Source: Lelliottia jeotgali (GTDB taxonomy: Bacteria; Pseudomonadota; Gammaproteobacteria; Enterobacterales; Enterobacteriaceae). From it: a stretch of 64,000 nucleotides of DNA. A model generated the notes under the pieces. That model was not told the origin of the DNA, searched no databases, and saw only the letters and a program-made list of their open reading frames with translations. Shown in pieces: positions 1-13,663 of the stretch. Location: positions 3,162,001 to 3,226,000 of the forward strand of contig CP018628.1 of assembly GCA_002271215.1 (NCBI GenBank), read 5' to 3'. A program made the translations under genes and the position numbers. Within the stretch, counting starts at the first letter, position 1, and every line of letters begins with the position of its first letter.

Positions 1-1
1 G

Positions 2-1645
2 CTGATTTGTCTGTTCTTCCTGATCCGCATCCGGCTCTTTCGCGAACTTCTGCATAAATCCGCACACTCGCCAAAAGAACTTCTGGCCGTCACTGCCATC
101 TTCTCGTTGTTTGCCCTGTTCAGCACCTGGTCCGGAGTGCACGTTGAAGGCTCGCTGGTCAACGTGCGTATTATCGCAGTGATGTCTGGCGGTATTTTGT
201 TCGGTCCGTGGGTGGGCATTATCACCGGGATTATTGCCGGGACACATCGCTACTTGATTGATATCGGTGGCGTTACGGCGATCCCCTGTTTCATCACCAG
301 TATTATCGCGGGTATTTTGTCCGGCTGGATTAACCGTAAAATTCCAAAAAAACAGCACTGGAGAGCGGGTATCGCCGCCGGAATGGTGTGCGAAACGCTG
401 ACCATGATTCTTGTGGTGGCCTGGGCGCCAAGCATTGAGCTTGGGCTGGATATCGTATCCAAAATCGGTATTCCGATGATCCTCGGCAGCGTCTGTATCG
501 GCTTTATCGTGCTGCTGGTGCAAAGCGTTGAGGGTGAAAAAGAGGCCAGCGCCGCGCGTCAGGCGAAGCTGGCTCTAGATATTGCCAATAAAACCCTGCC
601 GCTGTTCCGCCATGTGAACGCCGAATCCCTGCGCCAGGTTTGCGATATTATTCGTCGCGATATTCACGCCGATGCAGTTGCCATCACCAACATCGACCAC
701 GTGCTGGCGTATGTCGGCGTGGGCGAACATAATTATCGCGACAATGATGATACCGTCAGCCCAACAACTCGCCAGGCCATTAATTACGGTAAAATCATCA
801 TCAAAAACAATGATGAGGCCTATCGTACGCCCGAGATCCACTCGATGCTGGTGATCCCGCTGTGGGAGAAAGGCATCGTTACAGGCACCCTGAAAATCTA
901 TTATTGTCACGCACACCAGATAACCTCTTCGCTGCAAGAGATGGCCATTGGATTGTCGCAAATCATCTCTACTCAACTGGAGGTTTCCCGCGCTGAGCAA
1001 TTGCGTGAGATGGCAAATAAGGCAGAACTGCGCGCCCTGCAAAGTAAGATCAATCCCCATTTCCTGTTTAACGCTCTGAACGCTATTTCATCGTCGATTC
1101 GCATGAATCCAGACACCGCTCGCCAGCTGATTTTTAATCTGTCGCGCTATCTGCGCTACAACATTGAATTGAAGGACGACGAGCAGATCGACATCAAAAA
1201 AGAGCTGTATCAGATTAAAGATTACATTGCGATTGAGCAGGCGCGCTTCGGCGATAAGCTCACGGTTATTTATGATATTGATGAAGAGGTTCACTGCGTG
1301 ATCCCGAGTCTGTTGATCCAGCCGCTGGTCGAGAACGCTATCGTCCACGGCATCCAGCCGTGCAAGGGCAAAGGCGTGGTGACCATCAGCGTGGCAGAGT
1401 GTGGGAATCGCGTGCGGGTGGCAGTACGGGACACCGGGAATGGCATCGATCCCAGCGTGATTTCACGGGTGGAATCAAACGAGATGCCAGGCAATAAAAT
1501 CGGCCTGCTGAATGTCCACCACCGCGTAAAATTGCTATATGGCGAAGGGCTGCATATCCGCCGCCTGGAGCCTGGCACTGAAATCGCTTTTTATGTCCCC
1601 AATGAACGGCTGCCCGTTCATACGCAGACGCTGTTGTTGCCTTGA
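2..1645 (+). CDS. ypdA: YpdA, sensor histidine kinase of the LytS family (5' end outside the window)
   Basis: The frame is open from the first base, so the start codon lies to the left. About 547 residues are visible; the family is about 565, so roughly 18 are missing. Visible in order are hydrophobic membrane segments (5TM-5TMR_LYT type) over about the first 170 residues, a GAF-like middle part, and a HisKA_LytS module. That module has the phospho-acceptor motif [10 protein letters not shown] (His codon at 1058-1060) and the ATPase N-box [13 protein letters not shown]. In E. coli YpdA/YpdB responds to external pyruvate. The stop is 13 bases before ypdB, so the two genes form one operon. The identification is secure by sequence and neighbour; the ligand is from known family work. 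Confidence 0.95.
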   Translation: MICLFFLIRIRLFRELLHKSAHSPKELLAVTAIFSLFALFSTWSGVHVEGSLVNVRIIAVMSGGILFGPWVGIITGIIAGTHRYLIDIGGVTAIPCFITSIIAGILSGWINRKIPKKQHWRAGIAAGMVCETLTMILVVAWAPSIELGLDIVSKIGIPMILGSVCIGFIVLLVQSVEGEKEASAARQAKLALDIANKTLPLFRHVNAESLRQVCDIIRRDIHADAVAITNIDHVLAYVGVGEHNYRDNDDTVSPTTRQAINYGKIIIKNNDEAYRTPEIHSMLVIPLWEKGIVTGTLKIYYCHAHQITSSLQEMAIGLSQIISTQLEVSRAEQLREMANKAELRALQSKINPHFLFNALNAISSSIRMNPDTARQLIFNLSRYLRYNIELKDDEQIDIKKELYQIKDYIAIEQARFGDKLTVIYDIDEEVHCVIPSLLIQPLVENAIVHGIQPCKGKGVVTISVAECGNRVRVAVRDTGNGIDPSVISRVESNEMPGNKIGLLNVHHRVKLLYGEGLHIRRLEPGTEIAFYVPNERLPVHTQTLLLP

Positions 1646-1658
1646 GTCGGAGTGACGC

Positions 1659-2396
1659 ATGAAAGTCATCATTGTGGAAGATGAGATCCTCGCCCAACAG
1701 GAATTAAGCTGGCTGATTAAAGAGCACAGCGAGATGGAGATTGTGGGCACGTTTGAAGACGGGCTGGATGTGCTGAAATTTTTGCAGCATAACCGGGTCG
1801 ATGCCATTTTTCTGGATATCAATATCCCGTCGCTGGACGGTGTGTTGCTGGCGCAAAACATTAACCAGTTCGCCCACAAGCCGTTTATTGTGTTTGTCAC
1901 CGCATGGAAAGAACACGCTGCTGAAGCTTTTGAACTGGAAGCCTTCGACTACATTCTGAAACCTTATCAGGAATCGCGCATCATCAGTATGTTGCAGAAG
2001 CTGGAACTGGCCTTCCGACAGCAAAACAGCTCGGCAGTCGCGCCTGCGCCCACTGCCACGCGCGAGAATGACACCCTGAATCTCATCAAAGATGAGCGGA
2101 TCATCGTGACAAAGATGGACGATATTTATTATGCCGAAGCGCACGAGAAAATGACGTTTGTCTATACCCGTCGCGATTCGTTTGTGATGCCGATGAATAT
2201 TACCGAGTTTTGCGCCAAGCTTCCGGCGTCTCACTTCTTCCGCTGCCACCGCTCGTTTTGCGTCAATCTGAATAAGATCCGCGAAATCGAGCCGTGGTTT
2301 AATAACACCTATATTTTACGGCTGAAGGATCTGGAGTTTCAGGTGCCGGTGAGTCGCAGCAAAGTGAAAGAGTTCAGGCAGTTGATGCATTTCTGA
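1659..2396 (+). CDS. ypdB: YpdB, LytTR-family response regulator
   Basis: This 245-residue protein has an N-terminal receiver domain with acidic residues near the start (VEDE) and the likely phospho-acceptor Asp53 in FLDINIPSLDG. A Gln/Ala/Pro-rich linker follows around residues 125-140. The C-terminal LytTR DNA-binding domain has the typical segment FFRCHRSFCVNLNKIREIEPW. It is the partner of the upstream kinase YpdA. In E. coli the phosphorylated protein activates the transporter gene yhjX, which is not in this window. A 9-bp perfect hairpin lies directly after the stop codon. Confidence 0.95.
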   Translation: MKVIIVEDEILAQQELSWLIKEHSEMEIVGTFEDGLDVLKFLQHNRVDAIFLDINIPSLDGVLLAQNINQFAHKPFIVFVTAWKEHAAEAFELEAFDYILKPYQESRIISMLQKLELAFRQQNSSAVAPAPTATRENDTLNLIKDERIIVTKMDDIYYAEAHEKMTFVYTRRDSFVMPMNITEFCAKLPASHFFRCHRSFCVNLNKIREIEPWFNNTYILRLKDLEFQVPVSRSKVKEFRQLMHF

Positions 2397-2397
2397 T

Positions 2398-2419
2398 GCC
2401 CTCTTCGGATGAAGAGGGC
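2398..2419. terminator. Hairpin between ypdB and glk
   Basis: A perfect 9-bp stem (GCCCTCTTC / GAAGAGGGC) with a GGAT loop starts one base after the ypdB stop, between the convergent ypdB and glk genes. There is no T-run on either side, so it may be an mRNA 3'-end stabiliser or a weak terminator. Confidence 0.45.
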
Positions 2420-2428
2420 GGTGTGGAA

Positions 2429-3394
2429 TCAGAGATATTGTCCCAGGGTTTGGCGCAGATGTGCGCCAGCCCCGAGCAGGCCAGGATTGTCATGCACGAT
2501 CAGGTAAACCGGAATATCCTGCACGTAGGATTTGAAGCGCCCTTTGTCTTCAAAACCACCACGGAAACCGGATGCTTTGAAGAATTCAAGGAATCGCGGC
2601 ACAATTCCACCGGCGATATAAACGCCGCCAAAGGTGCCTAAATTCAACGCCAGGTTGCCGCCAAAACGTCCCATGATCACGCAGAACAGCGACAGGGCGC
2701 GACGGCAGTCGGTGCAGCTATCCGCCAGCGCACGCTCGGTGACATCTTTCGGTTGCAGGTTTTCAGGCAGGCGACCGTCTGATTTCACAATCGCGCGATA
2801 CAAATAGACCAGCCCAGGACCGGACAGCACGCGCTCTGCCGAAACGTGCCCCAGTTCGGCGCGAAGCTCCTGCAGAATAATGCCCTCTTCTTCGCTGTTC
2901 GGTGCGAAATCAACGTGACCGCCTTCGCCCGGCAGACTGACCCAACGTTTATCTACGTGAACCAGATGTGAAACCCCGAGCCCAGTGCCTGCACCGTAAA
3001 CGGCAATCGGTTTGCCCTCGACCGGTTTATCCCCGCCAAACTGAATCAGATGTTCCGGTTTGAGCATCGGGATCGCCATCGATACCGCCGTAAAGTCGTT
3101 AATAATTTCCAGATGCGCGAAACCGAGGTTCTTTTTCATTTCGGCAATCGAAAATGCCCAGGTGTGGTTGGTCATCGCCACCCAGTCGCCGGTTATCGGA
3201 CAGGCAATGGCGATACAACCATCCTCTACGCTGACCTTATGCTCATCCAGATAGACGCGCACTACCGCCTCAAGGCTTGGGTAATCCAGCCCTGAGTAAG
3301 CTTTTGCCTGAGAGATTTCACCGGTATTAATATCACATAGCGCCAGTCGGGCGTTGGTGCCGCCCACATCGCCTACTAAAGCATACTTTGTCAT
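2429..3394 (-). CDS. glk: Glucokinase
   Basis: Glk phosphorylates free cytosolic glucose with ATP to glucose 6-phosphate. It supplements the PTS, whose general enzymes are encoded later in this window. The length of 321 residues is the normal size for the bacterial Glk family. The ATP-binding motif [14 protein letters not shown] begins at residue 8. The sugar-binding segment ending in the catalytic Asp lies near residues 94-102 ([11 protein letters not shown]). The zinc-binding Cys cluster of ROK kinases is absent, as expected for the Glk family. The gene is convergent with ypdB and divergent from yfeO, as in E. coli. Confidence 0.97.
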   Translation of the reverse strand: MTKYALVGDVGGTNARLALCDINTGEISQAKAYSGLDYPSLEAVVRVYLDEHKVSVEDGCIAIACPITGDWVAMTNHTWAFSIAEMKKNLGFAHLEIINDFTAVSMAIPMLKPEHLIQFGGDKPVEGKPIAVYGAGTGLGVSHLVHVDKRWVSLPGEGGHVDFAPNSEEEGIILQELRAELGHVSAERVLSGPGLVYLYRAIVKSDGRLPENLQPKDVTERALADSCTDCRRALSLFCVIMGRFGGNLALNLGTFGGVYIAGGIVPRFLEFFKASGFRGGFEDKGRFKSYVQDIPVYLIVHDNPGLLGAGAHLRQTLGQYL

Positions 3395-3599
3395 TCTTCT
3401 ACTGCTCCGCTAAAGTCAGAATAAATCTTTGGGACACTGTAAGTTTAAGGCGGGATAACAACAACGACCCGAATGCGTGTGGCCCAGGATAATCGATCTA
3501 CGTCACAGAATAACTTTACCGTTTCAGCAGCTTTTGCACTATTGCCGTCAAACTGATTGTGCAAAACCACGCTTACTATTTTTGTACAAGGAAATCATC

Positions 3600-4835
3600 A
3601 TGCTTCATCCGCGCGCCCGAACCATGCTGCTGTTAGCGACGCCTGCGCTAATCATCGGTATTGCGTCAAGCCTGGTGTTAATCGTGGTGATGAAAGTCGC
3701 CTCGGTGCTGCAAACGTTATTATGGACCTCTCTTCCGGGACAATTCGGTATCGATGCGGCCTCTCCGGTCTGGATTATCCTGATGTTAACGCTAACGGGT
3801 ATTGCGGTGGGTCTGGTGATTCGCTTTAGTCCAGGTCACGCAGGCCCCGACCCTGCACTTGAGCCACTGATTGGCGCCCCCGTTAACCCGGCGGCCCTTC
3901 CGGGGCTGATTCTGGCTCTGGTAATTGGCCTGGCGGGCGGTGTGAGCCTCGGGCCAGAACATCCGATTATGGCGGTGAATATTGCCCTCGCGGTGTATCT
4001 CGGGGCGCGAGTTTTACCACGAGTGGGTGCACTCGACTGGACCATTCTGGCGTCGGCAGGCACGATTGGCGCGTTGTTTGGCACGCCCGTCGCCGCCGCG
4101 CTGATCTTTTCTCAAACGCTCAGTTCCGATAACGACGTTCCGCTGTGGGATCGGTTGTTCGCCCCGCTGATGGCTGCGGCTGCCGGTGCACTGACCACCA
4201 GCCTGTTCTTCCAACCGCATTTTTCGCTGCCCATCCCGCACTATGGACACATGCAGCTGGCGGATATTTTCAGCGGAGCCATTGTCGCCGCTATCGCCAT
4301 TGCACTCGGTATGGTTGCTGTATGGTGCTTACCGCGCCTGCACCTGTTGATTCACAAGCTAAAACACCCGGTATTGATTCTGGGCGTCGGCGGATTTTTG
4401 CTCGGTATTTTGGGCGCCATTGGCGGGCCAATCACCCTCTTCAAAGGCCTGGATGAGATGCAGCAGATGTCGTTTAGTCAGGTCTTTAGCGTGTCGGACT
4501 ATTTCATGTTCGCGGTAGTGAAACTGGCTGCCGTAGTGGTGGCAGCGGCGTGCGGTTTTCGTGGCGGGCGTATCTTCCCGGCGGTGTTCATTGCCGTGGC
4601 GCTGGGCCTGATGTTGCATGAACACGTCGATGCAGTCCCAGCGGCCATTACCGTTTCTTGTTCAATTCTGGGACTGGTACTGGTGGTGACGCGTGATGCT
4701 TGGCTGAGCCTGTTTATGGCCGTGGTGGTGGTCCCGGATACTAATCTGCTGCCGTTGCTGTGTATTGTGATGTTGCCCGCCTGGCTCCTGCTGGCGGGCA
4801 AACCGATGCTGATGGCCTGGCGACCAAAGAAATAG
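3600..4835 (+). CDS. yfeO: YfeO, CLC-family ion channel/transporter-like membrane protein
   Basis: The frame is open further upstream, but the ATG at 3600 has a good ribosome site (AAGGAA, 7 bases away). It gives 411 residues, close to E. coli YfeO (418). The protein is almost entirely hydrophobic, with about ten membrane segments. It carries CLC-like features such as the [10 protein letters not shown] loop and [18 protein letters not shown] near the C-terminus, which resemble the ion-coordinating GxxxP loops. Whether it is a chloride channel or an exchanger is not known. Its TAG stop directly abuts the stop of ipdC on the other strand. Confidence 0.9.
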   Translation: MLHPRARTMLLLATPALIIGIASSLVLIVVMKVASVLQTLLWTSLPGQFGIDAASPVWIILMLTLTGIAVGLVIRFSPGHAGPDPALEPLIGAPVNPAALPGLILALVIGLAGGVSLGPEHPIMAVNIALAVYLGARVLPRVGALDWTILASAGTIGALFGTPVAAALIFSQTLSSDNDVPLWDRLFAPLMAAAAGALTTSLFFQPHFSLPIPHYGHMQLADIFSGAIVAAIAIALGMVAVWCLPRLHLLIHKLKHPVLILGVGGFLLGILGAIGGPITLFKGLDEMQQMSFSQVFSVSDYFMFAVVKLAAVVVAAACGFRGGRIFPAVFIAVALGLMLHEHVDAVPAAITVSCSILGLVLVVTRDAWLSLFMAVVVVPDTNLLPLLCIVMLPAWLLLAGKPMLMAWRPKK

Positions 4836-6662
<1,827 letters not shown>

Positions 6663-6678
6663 TCAGAGGGGTTAAGCA

Positions 6679-7677
6679 ATGGTTTTTCAGGCGGATAAAA
6701 TGCGTTATCAGTCAATGCAGTATCGTCGTTGTGGCCAGAGTGGTTTAAAGCTGCCCGCCATTTCACTGGGTTTATGGCACAACTTTGGTGATACCACGCT
6801 CATTGACACCAGTCGCCAACTTTTACAGCGGGCATTTGAACTGGGGATTACCCATTTCGATCTGGCCAACAACTATGGTCCGCCTCCAGGCTCGGCGGAA
6901 AGTAATTTTGGCCGTATTTTCCGGGAAGATTTTCAGCCCTATCGCGATGAACTGATTATCTCGACCAAAGCGGGCTATACCATGTGGGAGGGTCCCTATG
7001 GCGACTGGGGTTCGCGTAAATACCTGATCTCAAGCCTCGATCAAAGTCTCAAACGTATGGGACTGGAATACGTTGATATCTTCTATCATCACCGCCCGGA
7101 CCCGGAAACGCCGCTGCGCGAGACAATTAAAGCGCTCGACCACGTGGTGCGTCAGGGGAAAGCCCTGTACGTCGGGTTGTCGAATTACCCGGCCGAGCTG
7201 GCGCGCCAGGCGATTGAGATCCTGGAAGATTTGGGTACGCCGTGTCTTATCCATCAGCCTAAATATTCCATGTTTGAACGTGCGCCGGAGCAAGGGTTGC
7301 TGTCTGTTTTGCAGGAGAAAGGCGTCGGCTGTATTCCGTTCTCTCCGCTGGCCGGGGGCCAACTGACCGACCGTTATCTGAACGGAATTCCGGCGGATTC
7401 TCGCGCAGCCAGCGGGAGCCGCTTCCTCAATCCGGATCAAATTACGGAAGAAAAAATCAGCCAGGTGCGCGCGCTAAACGCGCTGGCTGAAGGTCGTGGT
7501 CAAAAACTCTCACAGATGGCGCTGGCGTGGGTATTGCGCCATGACGCGGTCACTACGGTGCTAATTGGTGCCAGTAAGACCGCACAAATTGAAGACGCCG
7601 TGGGTACGTTAACTAACCTTCATTTCAGCGCCGATGAGCTCAGTGCCATTGACGCGATCCTGAATCGGACAAAATAA
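6679..7677 (+). CDS. Aldo-keto reductase, YghZ/Gpr-like
   Basis: This 332-residue (alpha/beta)8 aldo-keto reductase resembles E. coli YghZ (L-glyceraldehyde 3-phosphate reductase). Visible family motifs are FDLANNYGPPPGSAE with the catalytic Asp and Tyr, ISTKAGYTMW with the catalytic Lys, and the NADPH-binding tail around VLIGASKTAQIEDAV. The ATG at 6679 is preceded by GAGGGG at 7 bases; a second in-frame Met lies at residue 8. It diverges from ipdC and shares the palindrome region. A role in reducing indole-3-acetaldehyde to the alcohol is a guess from the neighbourhood. The sequence itself supports only a general NADPH-dependent aldehyde reductase. Confidence 0.85.
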   Translation: MVFQADKMRYQSMQYRRCGQSGLKLPAISLGLWHNFGDTTLIDTSRQLLQRAFELGITHFDLANNYGPPPGSAESNFGRIFREDFQPYRDELIISTKAGYTMWEGPYGDWGSRKYLISSLDQSLKRMGLEYVDIFYHHRPDPETPLRETIKALDHVVRQGKALYVGLSNYPAELARQAIEILEDLGTPCLIHQPKYSMFERAPEQGLLSVLQEKGVGCIPFSPLAGGQLTDRYLNGIPADSRAASGSRFLNPDQITEEKISQVRALNALAEGRGQKLSQMALAWVLRHDAVTTVLIGASKTAQIEDAVGTLTNLHFSADELSAIDAILNRTK

Positions 7678-7803
7678 ATGCACTTTTAGCAAAACGTGCT
7701 CCCCTTGACGAATTAGGAGTTGAGGCGATTAAACGGGGCTTTACGGCCCCGTAATATTGCGTTAACAGGCCGTCTAAGGCCCCGATCGTGAAGGAGAAGA
7801 ACA

Positions 7804-8148
7804 ATGTTCAGGTCACTGATTCTTGCAGCAGTACTCTTGGCTTCAGCCCCGCTGATCGCTAATGCTGGCGAAATCACCCTGTTGCCATCAGTAAAATTAC
7901 AAATTGGCGATCGTGACAATTATGGTAACTACTGGGACGGCGGTGGCTGGCGCGACCGTGATTACTGGCACCGCAACTATGAATGGCGAAAAGACCGCTG
8001 GTGGAGGCATGATAATGGCCGCCATCGTGGCTGGGATAATCGCAAAGCGTACGAGCGTGGCTACCGTGAAGGCTGGAGTGACCGGGACGATCGTCGCGGA
8101 CCACACGGTCATGGACGCGGCCACGGACACGGCGGTCATCGCCACTAA
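7804..8148 (+). CDS. ypeC: YpeC, small secreted DUF2502 protein
   Basis: The 114-residue product has a clear N-terminal signal peptide ending in ANAGE (cleavage near residue 22), so it is probably periplasmic. The mature part is very rich in Trp, Arg, Asp, Gly and Tyr ([20 protein letters not shown]) and ends in a Gly/His tail with about seven His in the last 17 residues. No function is established for the family. The His-rich tail and the convergent neighbour mntH make metal binding imaginable but unproven. GAAGGAGAA lies just before the ATG. Confidence 0.88.
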   Translation: MFRSLILAAVLLASAPLIANAGEITLLPSVKLQIGDRDNYGNYWDGGGWRDRDYWHRNYEWRKDRWWRHDNGRHRGWDNRKAYERGYREGWSDRDDRRGPHGHGRGHGHGGHRH

Positions 8149-8152
8149 ATAC

Positions 8153-8179
8153 AAAAAGGAGCCAAATGGCTCCTTTTTT
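8153..8179. terminator. Terminator between ypeC and mntH
   Basis: The stem GGAGCC / GGCTCC with an AAAT loop is flanked by AAAAA on the left and TTTTTT on the right. It can act in both directions between two convergent genes. Confidence 0.85.
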
Positions 8180-8192
8180 CATGCATGGGCTC

Positions 8193-9464
<1,272 letters not shown>

Positions 9465-9476
9465 TCATGCTATCAA

Positions 9477-9501
9477 AATGAGAATGATTATCAAGATCAT
9501 T
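9477..9501. promoter_or_regulatory. Fur-like box upstream of mntH
   Basis: GAGAATGATTATCAAGATCA contains overlapping GATAAT-type hexamers, several of them matching the Fur consensus. It is placed between the MntR box and the presumed mntH promoter. Confidence 0.55.
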
Positions 9502-9781
9502 TAAGATGTTTATAGTGATTTCTCTGATAGCAAAGAACGATAGCTGGGGCGGGTGCAATGAAACGATCTCACAGGAGATGAAATCGACAGTCATTTGTGA
9601 AGCGTAGCACACAAACGTAACTTTTCACTCATTTACATAACATAACAGAAGTGTATGGTTGATCACTATTTTTGAGACTCGTCACAGGATGTAACTATAG
9701 TGTGGTCTTGATCTCGTTTTCTTTGTGCTTGTTACATAGAATGTGCACGGAAATTAAACCTGCCTCATATTTGGAGCAAAT
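9502..9781. promoter_or_regulatory. mntH-nupC divergent promoter region
   Basis: This AT-rich stretch without a gene completes the 350-base gap between mntH and nupC. It holds a CRP-like site, TTTGA-N6-TCACA, at 9671-9686 and then a leader of about 95 bases before nupC. CRP and CytR control of nupC is known in E. coli; no clear CytR site was identified by eye. Confidence 0.5.
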
Positions 9782-10969
9782 ATGGACCGCGTCCTTCATT
9801 TTGTCCTGGCACTTGTTGTCGTTACTGCACTTGCATTGCTGGTCAGCACAGACCGCAAAAACATTCGTATTCGTTATGTTGTACAGCTGCTCGTCATTGA
9901 AGTTTTACTTGCGTGGTTCTTCCTGAACTCCAACGTAGGCCTGGGCTTCGTGAAAGGCTTCTCCGAAATGTTCGAAAAACTGCTCGGATTTGCTAACGAA
10001 GGGACGAACTTTGTCTTCGGCAGCATGAACGATCAAGGCCTGGCATTCTTCTTCCTGAAAGTGCTTTGCCCAATCGTCTTTATCTCTGCGCTGATTGGTA
10101 TCCTGCAGCACATCCGCGTTCTGCCGGTTGTGATTCGCGCGATCGGTTTCCTGTTATCCAAAGTGAACGGCATGGGTAAACTGGAATCTTTCAACGCAGT
10201 CAGCTCCCTGATTCTGGGTCAGTCTGAGAACTTTATCGCGTATAAAGATATCCTCGGCAAAATGTCCCGTAACCGCATGTACACCATGGCGGCTACCGCA
10301 ATGTCTACTGTTTCCATGTCTATCGTGGGCGCATACATGACAATGCTGGAACCAAAATACGTGGTCGCCGCGCTGGTTCTGAACATGTTCAGCACCTTTA
10401 TCGTTCTGTCGCTGATCAACCCTTACCGTGTTGACGCCAGCGAAGAAAACATTCAGATGTCTAACCTGCACGAAGGCCAGAGCTTCTTCGAAATGCTGGG
10501 TGAATACATTCTGGCAGGCTTCAAAGTGGCGATCATCGTTGCTGCGATGCTGATCGGCTTCATCGCCCTGATCGCTGCGCTGAACGCACTATTCGCTGCG
10601 GTGCTGGGTATCTCCTTCCAGGGCATCCTGGGCTACATCTTCTATCCAATTGCCTGGGTGATGGGTGTTCCTGCTCACGAAGCGCTGCAAGTGGGCAGCA
10701 TCATGGCCACCAAACTGGTTTCCAACGAATTCGTTGCAATGATGGATCTGCAGAAAATTGCCAGCACGCTTTCTCCGCGCGCAGAAGGCATTCTGTCTGT
10801 GTTCCTGGTTTCCTTCGCTAACTTCTCTTCCATCGGTATCATCGCCGGTGCGATTAAAGGTCTGAACGAAGAACAAGGCAACGTGGTTTCTCGCTTCGGC
10901 CTGAAACTGGTTTACGGTTCTACTCTGGTGAGCGTACTGTCCGCGTCTATCGCTGCGCTGGTACTGTAA
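9782..10969 (+). CDS. nupC: NupC, nucleoside/proton symporter
   Basis: This inner-membrane concentrative nucleoside transporter (CNT family) takes up pyrimidine nucleosides and adenosine with protons. The length is 395 residues against 400 in E. coli. There is an N-terminal membrane part ([14 protein letters not shown]), followed by the conserved [15 protein letters not shown] and the second re-entrant region APAHEAL-like [22 protein letters not shown]. The ATG has GGAG 6 bases upstream. A strong terminator follows the stop. Confidence 0.97.
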   Translation: MDRVLHFVLALVVVTALALLVSTDRKNIRIRYVVQLLVIEVLLAWFFLNSNVGLGFVKGFSEMFEKLLGFANEGTNFVFGSMNDQGLAFFFLKVLCPIVFISALIGILQHIRVLPVVIRAIGFLLSKVNGMGKLESFNAVSSLILGQSENFIAYKDILGKMSRNRMYTMAATAMSTVSMSIVGAYMTMLEPKYVVAALVLNMFSTFIVLSLINPYRVDASEENIQMSNLHEGQSFFEMLGEYILAGFKVAIIVAAMLIGFIALIAALNALFAAVLGISFQGILGYIFYPIAWVMGVPAHEALQVGSIMATKLVSNEFVAMMDLQKIASTLSPRAEGILSVFLVSFANFSSIGIIAGAIKGLNEEQGNVVSRFGLKLVYGSTLVSVLSASIAALVL

Positions 10970-10976
10970 TCCAAAT

Positions 10977-11008
10977 AAAAAACCGGGGGTTTGCGCCCCC
11001 GGTTTTTT
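10977..11008. terminator. Bidirectional terminator between nupC and pdeA
   Basis: The stem ACCGGGGG / CCCCCGGT has the loop TTTGCG and is flanked by A6 and T6 runs. It serves both convergent genes. Confidence 0.92.
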
Positions 11009-13235
11009 ACGCCTGCAGTTCGTCAAGCGGCTGAGGTTTTCCCAGCAAATAACCCTGCAAATAATCCACGCCGATATCCAGTAACATCTGTCGCTGCTCA
11101 GGCGTTTCGACAAATTCCGCCACCACACACAACGATTTAGTCTTCGCCAGATTACAAATCGACTTCACGATCGTCGCATCCATGCTGTCCGTACAGATAT
11201 CTTTCACGAAGCAACCATCGATTTTAATGATGTCAGCCTGCAGTCGTTTAAGCCGCTCATAGTTGGCGTATCCCGTACCAAAATCATCGATCGCAATTTT
11301 GAAACCATACTCACGCAGCTGCTGGATATTCTGAATACTGGACTCTGAATCTGAAAAAGCCTGTTCTTCAGTGACTTCAATGATGACCGCCTGAGGGACA
11401 ACCGCGTAGCGTTTAAACAGTCCCACAATTTCAGCGGCCACCTCTTTTTGATTGAGCGTCATCGGCATCAGATTGACGGAGAAACGGGCTCCGCAATTCG
11501 TCGTGGGGTGATCGCGGAGCCACTTAAGCAGGTTCTCGAGTACACACAGATCGAAACGGTGGCTGAGGTTAAACTGTGCAATCAGAGGGATGAACCGATC
11601 CGGGGTAATGATTTCACCATCGCTCTCCAGACGGGTTAAAATTTCATGGTAGCCCTCACCTGCTGCGTTCTGAATTGGTTGAGCATATAAACGCACGCCT
11701 CCCTCATCAAGGGCCCGTTTTACACGGCTGAGCATTAATACCCGATCGGTTGTTTGCCCCGCGACCGTCTCAATGCTGTTGGTCAGCGCCAGCACTCTGT
11801 GCGTCACACAAGATTGCTCAGAAAGCCAGCTCAGTTGCCCCAGCGTGTGGTGAAGGTTTTCGCCATCATGCCCTTCCAGCTCTCCCCAGGACGCCCCAAA
11901 TTCGATGTCCAGCCCGGTATTGTTCCAGTAGATTTTACGGCTGTTCAACCGATCGACGATGTGCTGTAAACGCTCACCGGTATCTGGCCCTGAGAGTACT
12001 AAAATCAATTCGCTGCCCGGCAGCTGGAAGAATTTTTCATTCGCCTGCAATAAAGGCTGCACCGCCGACGTGATGGCGCGCTTGCAGTGGATGCGCATCA
12101 ACATGCCGTAATGGCGGCTGAGAAAGCCCAGATTCCCCATGCGCAGACAGCAGATTTTGGCATCCGGGTGCCGCAGCAAATAGTCTTCCAGCGCCCGCAT
12201 ATTAGCGAGGCCCGTGAGCGGGTCGGTCAATGCCCTTTCATGCCAGCCCTTCTTTAGCCATTCGCTGCGGTGGTAAATCCGCGACATGTACATCAGGCAG
12301 ATGGCGAAGGAGATCAGCACCGACAGGACGAACGCCAGCGCATAGCCCGTCTGTACGCCGTTGAGGAAATTTTTGTTGTAAGACAGGAGCAGGAAAGCAG
12401 AAATCGCCCAGCTCAGAGAAACAAGGGCGTAGCTCAAGCGACTTATAGCAACCGTGAAAAGGATAAAGATTACCGGAACCAGATAGCCGGCGATAAAACT
12501 GGCCTCAATCGGGGAGCATAAAACCACTAACCCCAGCGTCAGACATATCAGCCAGCCGAATGTAAATACGGAATGTTTATGAATAAGATAGGGCTTAACG
12601 CTGCGTAACCAGAAGGTTCTGGCATAGCGCGGATTAATTATCATTCTTAACGGATAATAGAACATCATCGTAAATATCAGGCTGGCACAAATCAGGCTCT
12701 GAATATCAACAATATTATAAATCGCGGTGCCATCGCCAAAGAAGTTAGAAATTGAAAGCGGGAAATCAAAGAAATATCCAGCCAGATACATCGACAACTT
12801 TATACCCAGGGGAATGACAAATCCCAGCCAGAAAATGCGTAATCCGATCTGCCGGTTCGGCAGCCCATAGCGCCAGCGCTTACCCATCGTGAAGCCAAGG
12901 ATCGCGCAGACCGCAAAGACAGAAAACGTCTGGCAAAAAAGCACAACAGCGTGCTGCAGAGGAGTGAGCTGGAAGTAATATAAATTGGTTAAGGCAAAAC
13001 TCAAGACAACAGGAAGAACCGCGCGGCGACCAAACAATAACATCATTGCCAGCATCACGCTTAAGGGAAGCCAGGCTAAATAGACGTAATGGCCGTCAAG
13101 GATGGAGCGAGGGGAAATAAAACGAGAGAAAGGCACCGCCAGCAGACATAAAATGAATGCCAGCATAAATATTCGTAAATTATTTGTAAGGTGACTTTTT
13201 GCTCGCAACAAGGGGCTATTTCCCAGTCGAATCAT
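11007..13235 (-). CDS. pdeA: PdeA (YfeA), membrane-bound cyclic-di-GMP phosphodiesterase
   Basis: This 742-residue inner-membrane protein has about eight to ten N-terminal membrane segments (to about residue 320; a MASE1-type sensor in the family). A degenerate GGDEF domain follows around residues 335-460, with LPGSEL where GGDEF would be. A C-terminal EAL domain completes it. EAL-domain hallmarks are present: EILTRLE in place of EALLR, the metal-binding IDDFGTGYANYERL, VVAEFVE and the DYLQGYLLGKP tail. Hydrolysis of c-di-GMP to pGpG is therefore likely, and cyclase activity is not. Confidence 0.92.
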   Translation of the reverse strand: MIRLGNSPLLRAKSHLTNNLRIFMLAFILCLLAVPFSRFISPRSILDGHYVYLAWLPLSVMLAMMLLFGRRAVLPVVLSFALTNLYYFQLTPLQHAVVLFCQTFSVFAVCAILGFTMGKRWRYGLPNRQIGLRIFWLGFVIPLGIKLSMYLAGYFFDFPLSISNFFGDGTAIYNIVDIQSLICASLIFTMMFYYPLRMIINPRYARTFWLRSVKPYLIHKHSVFTFGWLICLTLGLVVLCSPIEASFIAGYLVPVIFILFTVAISRLSYALVSLSWAISAFLLLSYNKNFLNGVQTGYALAFVLSVLISFAICLMYMSRIYHRSEWLKKGWHERALTDPLTGLANMRALEDYLLRHPDAKICCLRMGNLGFLSRHYGMLMRIHCKRAITSAVQPLLQANEKFFQLPGSELILVLSGPDTGERLQHIVDRLNSRKIYWNNTGLDIEFGASWGELEGHDGENLHHTLGQLSWLSEQSCVTHRVLALTNSIETVAGQTTDRVLMLSRVKRALDEGGVRLYAQPIQNAAGEGYHEILTRLESDGEIITPDRFIPLIAQFNLSHRFDLCVLENLLKWLRDHPTTNCGARFSVNLMPMTLNQKEVAAEIVGLFKRYAVVPQAVIIEVTEEQAFSDSESSIQNIQQLREYGFKIAIDDFGTGYANYERLKRLQADIIKIDGCFVKDICTDSMDATIVKSICNLAKTKSLCVVAEFVETPEQRQMLLDIGVDYLQGYLLGKPQPLDELQA

Positions 13236-13379
13236 TGGTTGAAGAAATGGTAAGTTTATTAATTGAGCGAATCAAGTTCCCGGTTTTTAAATGAATGCTT
13301 TTCTTGATTTCGATTGAGGTCAGATTGATAAACATACACGGATGGCAACAAAAAAGGCAGGAGATGATAACAAATGCAT

Positions 13380-13408
13380 AAAAAAACCCCCGCCTTTCGG
13401 CGAGGGTC
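13380..13408 (-). terminator. Terminator of the tRNA-Ala operon
   Basis: On the minus strand a CCTCGCC / GGCGGGG-type stem with a GAAA loop is followed by a run of T. It lies directly downstream of the two tRNA-Ala genes. Confidence 0.8.
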
Positions 13409-13415
13409 TGAATTT

Positions 13416-13491
<76 letters not shown>

Positions 13492-13529
13492 ACAGTGTTT
13501 TACGTTCCAAACTCCCCTGGATAAGAATT

Positions 13530-13605
<76 letters not shown>

Positions 13606-13634
13606 AACGTAAAGCTGTCGTGTTGACGGGCGGC

Positions 13635-13663
13635 ATAATATGAATTCCATTGCAGAGTGTCAA
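13635..13663 (-). promoter_or_regulatory. Promoter of the tRNA-Ala operon
   Basis: On the minus strand there is a perfect -35 (TTGACA, complement of 13658-13663) and a -10 TATTAT (complement of 13635-13640) with a 17-base spacer. A GC-rich discriminator typical of stringently controlled stable-RNA promoters follows. Confidence 0.88.

Noticed and set aside
9672-9926. 84-codon frame overlapping the nupC start
   Set aside because: It overlaps the CRP-like site and nupC in another frame and has no family resemblance.
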